Source of the DNA: an uncultured Mucispirillum sp.
GTDB taxonomy: Bacteria; Chrysiogenota; Deferribacteres; Deferribacterales; Mucispirillaceae
Reading direction: 5' to 3'
Assembly (NCBI GenBank): GCA_944324495.1
Contig: CALUWN010000006.1
Span: 62,001 to 126,000, forward strand
Length of the DNA stretch: 64,000 nucleotides
Within the stretch, counting starts at the first letter, position 1; each line of letters starts with the position of its first letter. Shown in pieces: positions 63,301 to 64,000 of this stretch. The notes under the pieces are model-generated. The model made no database searches. It was not told the origin of the DNA and saw nothing but the letters and a program-made list of their open reading frames with translations. Both the position numbers and the translations under genes were made by a program.

Positions 63301-63615
63301 AGCTTTAGAAAGCTCCATAGTTAAATTTAAACCAGTTTGCCCACCAAGGCTTGGAAGTAGTGAATCAGGCCTTTCTTTTGCAATTATTTCTTCAAGCCTT
63401 TTCACATTTAAAGGTTCTATATATGTAACATCAGCAGTATTTGGGTCTGTCATAATGGTTGCAGGGTTTGAGTTTACAAGTACAACTTCATACCCTAATT
63501 CTTTTAATGCTTTACAAGCCTGAGTGCCAGAATAATCAAATTCACAGGCTTGCCCTATTACTATAGGACCAGAACCAACAATTAAAACCTTTTTAATATC
63601 TTCCCTTTTTGGCAT
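60388..63615 (-). CDS. carB: Carbamoyl-phosphate synthase large subunit
   Basis: Enzyme of 1075 residues making carbamoyl phosphate for pyrimidines and arginine. Two homologous ATP-grasp halves are visible, starting [23 protein letters not shown]-like at residue 8 and [21 protein letters not shown] near residue 565, each with its [10 protein letters not shown] or [12 protein letters not shown] loop. The C-terminal MGS-like allosteric domain begins near residue 940 ([27 protein letters not shown]). The small subunit carA is not in the window. It is the first gene of a run with yeiH and the ZIP gene. Confidence 0.97.
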   Translation of the reverse strand: [1075 protein letters not shown]

Positions 63616-63773
63616 ACTTTACTCCTAAATGTTATACAATTTTAAACAAACCATTTTACTATTACGAAATATTTTTGTAAAGAATAATTATAAACAATTA
63701 CTACATATTTGTATGTAATTAAAATTTTCCTTTATTTTAAAGGGCTATAACATATTAATAACAAAAAAATTAT

Positions 63774-63820
63774 TTTTTTTAAAAAAAGTACTTGACTAAA
63801 AATAAAATATATGGTTATAT
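63774..63820 (+). promoter_or_regulatory. tRNA-Phe promoter with T7A7 upstream block
   Basis: T7A7 (63774-63787), then GTACTTGACTAAA (63788-63800) containing -35 TTGACT (63792-63797); a 17-bp spacer; -10 TTATAT (63815-63820). The block is identical to the one before tRNA-Gln. Confidence 0.82.
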
Positions 63821-63841
63821 TCTCACACGCCAAATGGTGAT

Positions 63842-63917
<76 letters not shown>

Positions 63918-64000
63918 TTCCTGCTCTCTTATTTTATCCTTAAAATTTATCTATTTTGAACTTATGCAATATTTCCACACTGTTTTTATGACTTTATTAT

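Overview
The window is AT-rich chromosome from a Gram-negative bacterium with a housekeeping-dense layout: short gaps, many 4-nt start/stop overlaps, and no insertion sequence, prophage, CRISPR array or rRNA. An outer membrane is implied by LptE, an Mla-type lipid system and two porin-like barrels. Futalosine-pathway menaquinone synthesis (MqnD), a class II (B12) ribonucleotide reductase, a NifS/IscU/Nfu set, a flavocytochrome c sulfide dehydrogenase pair and a chemoreceptor point to an anaerobic or microaerobic, motile, sulfide-exposed organism. My best guess, from protein character and base composition only, is a low-GC member of the Deferribacterota such as Mucispirillum. No search was run.

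Layout. 1-2712: end of a copper P-type ATPase, a methyltransferase, and two membrane/periplasmic proteins that look like copper or cytochrome-oxidase assembly factors. 2713-3585: non-coding, with G-tracts and one long hairpin. 3586-6933: HAD phosphatase (apparent ATT start), mtaD, purB. 7039-12776 (minus): CsgG-like lipoprotein, rRNA-type methyltransferase, pyrD, pyrK, recG. 12786-21298 (minus): cheW, lipid kinase, mqnD, mlaD-mlaF-mlaE, alr, prfB, an ArgA-like acetyltransferase and a small lipoprotein. 21439-24190: pyrR-pyrB-pyrC with a clear promoter and terminator. 24507-31625 (minus): chemoreceptor; nfu, iscU, nifS, a USG-like protein and a RodZ-like protein in one operon; coaX; birA. 31783-36888: leuS-lptE-holA-glycosyltransferase. 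37023-40929 (minus): proB-proA-nadD-rsfS-trmL and tRNA-Gln. 41024-45468: MarR and Rrf2 regulators, an ornithine-cyclodeaminase-like enzyme, nrdJ. 45469-48830: a hairpin-rich spacer and two paralogous porin-like genes. 48952-54337: two unusual proteins that look like inactive members of enzyme families, lysS, recO, mgtE. 54526-57572: the fccAB-like pair and a sigma-70 factor. 57750-63615: EamA and ZIP transporters, YeiH, carB. 63842-63917: tRNA-Phe.

Pyrimidine synthesis is spread over three loci here (pyrR-pyrB-pyrC, pyrD-pyrK, carB); carA, pyrE and pyrF are not in the window. The envelope theme is strong: mlaEFD, lptE, RodZ-like protein, porins and lipoproteins.

The most interesting observation is the NifS protein (27000-28199). 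It keeps the cysteine that would carry the persulfide and the general fold signatures, but the lysine that binds PLP is Asn203, the preceding His is Gln202, and the Gln that contacts PLP is Ala180. It sits directly upstream of an IscU scaffold and an Nfu carrier that have all their cysteines. This suggests Fe-S assembly by a pseudo-desulfurase, perhaps fed by environmental sulfide. Secondary points are an identical 27-nt promoter block in front of both tRNA genes, a stack of strong hairpins at 45924-46056, a possible attenuator between cheW and recG, and an MlaD with an added barrel-like domain.
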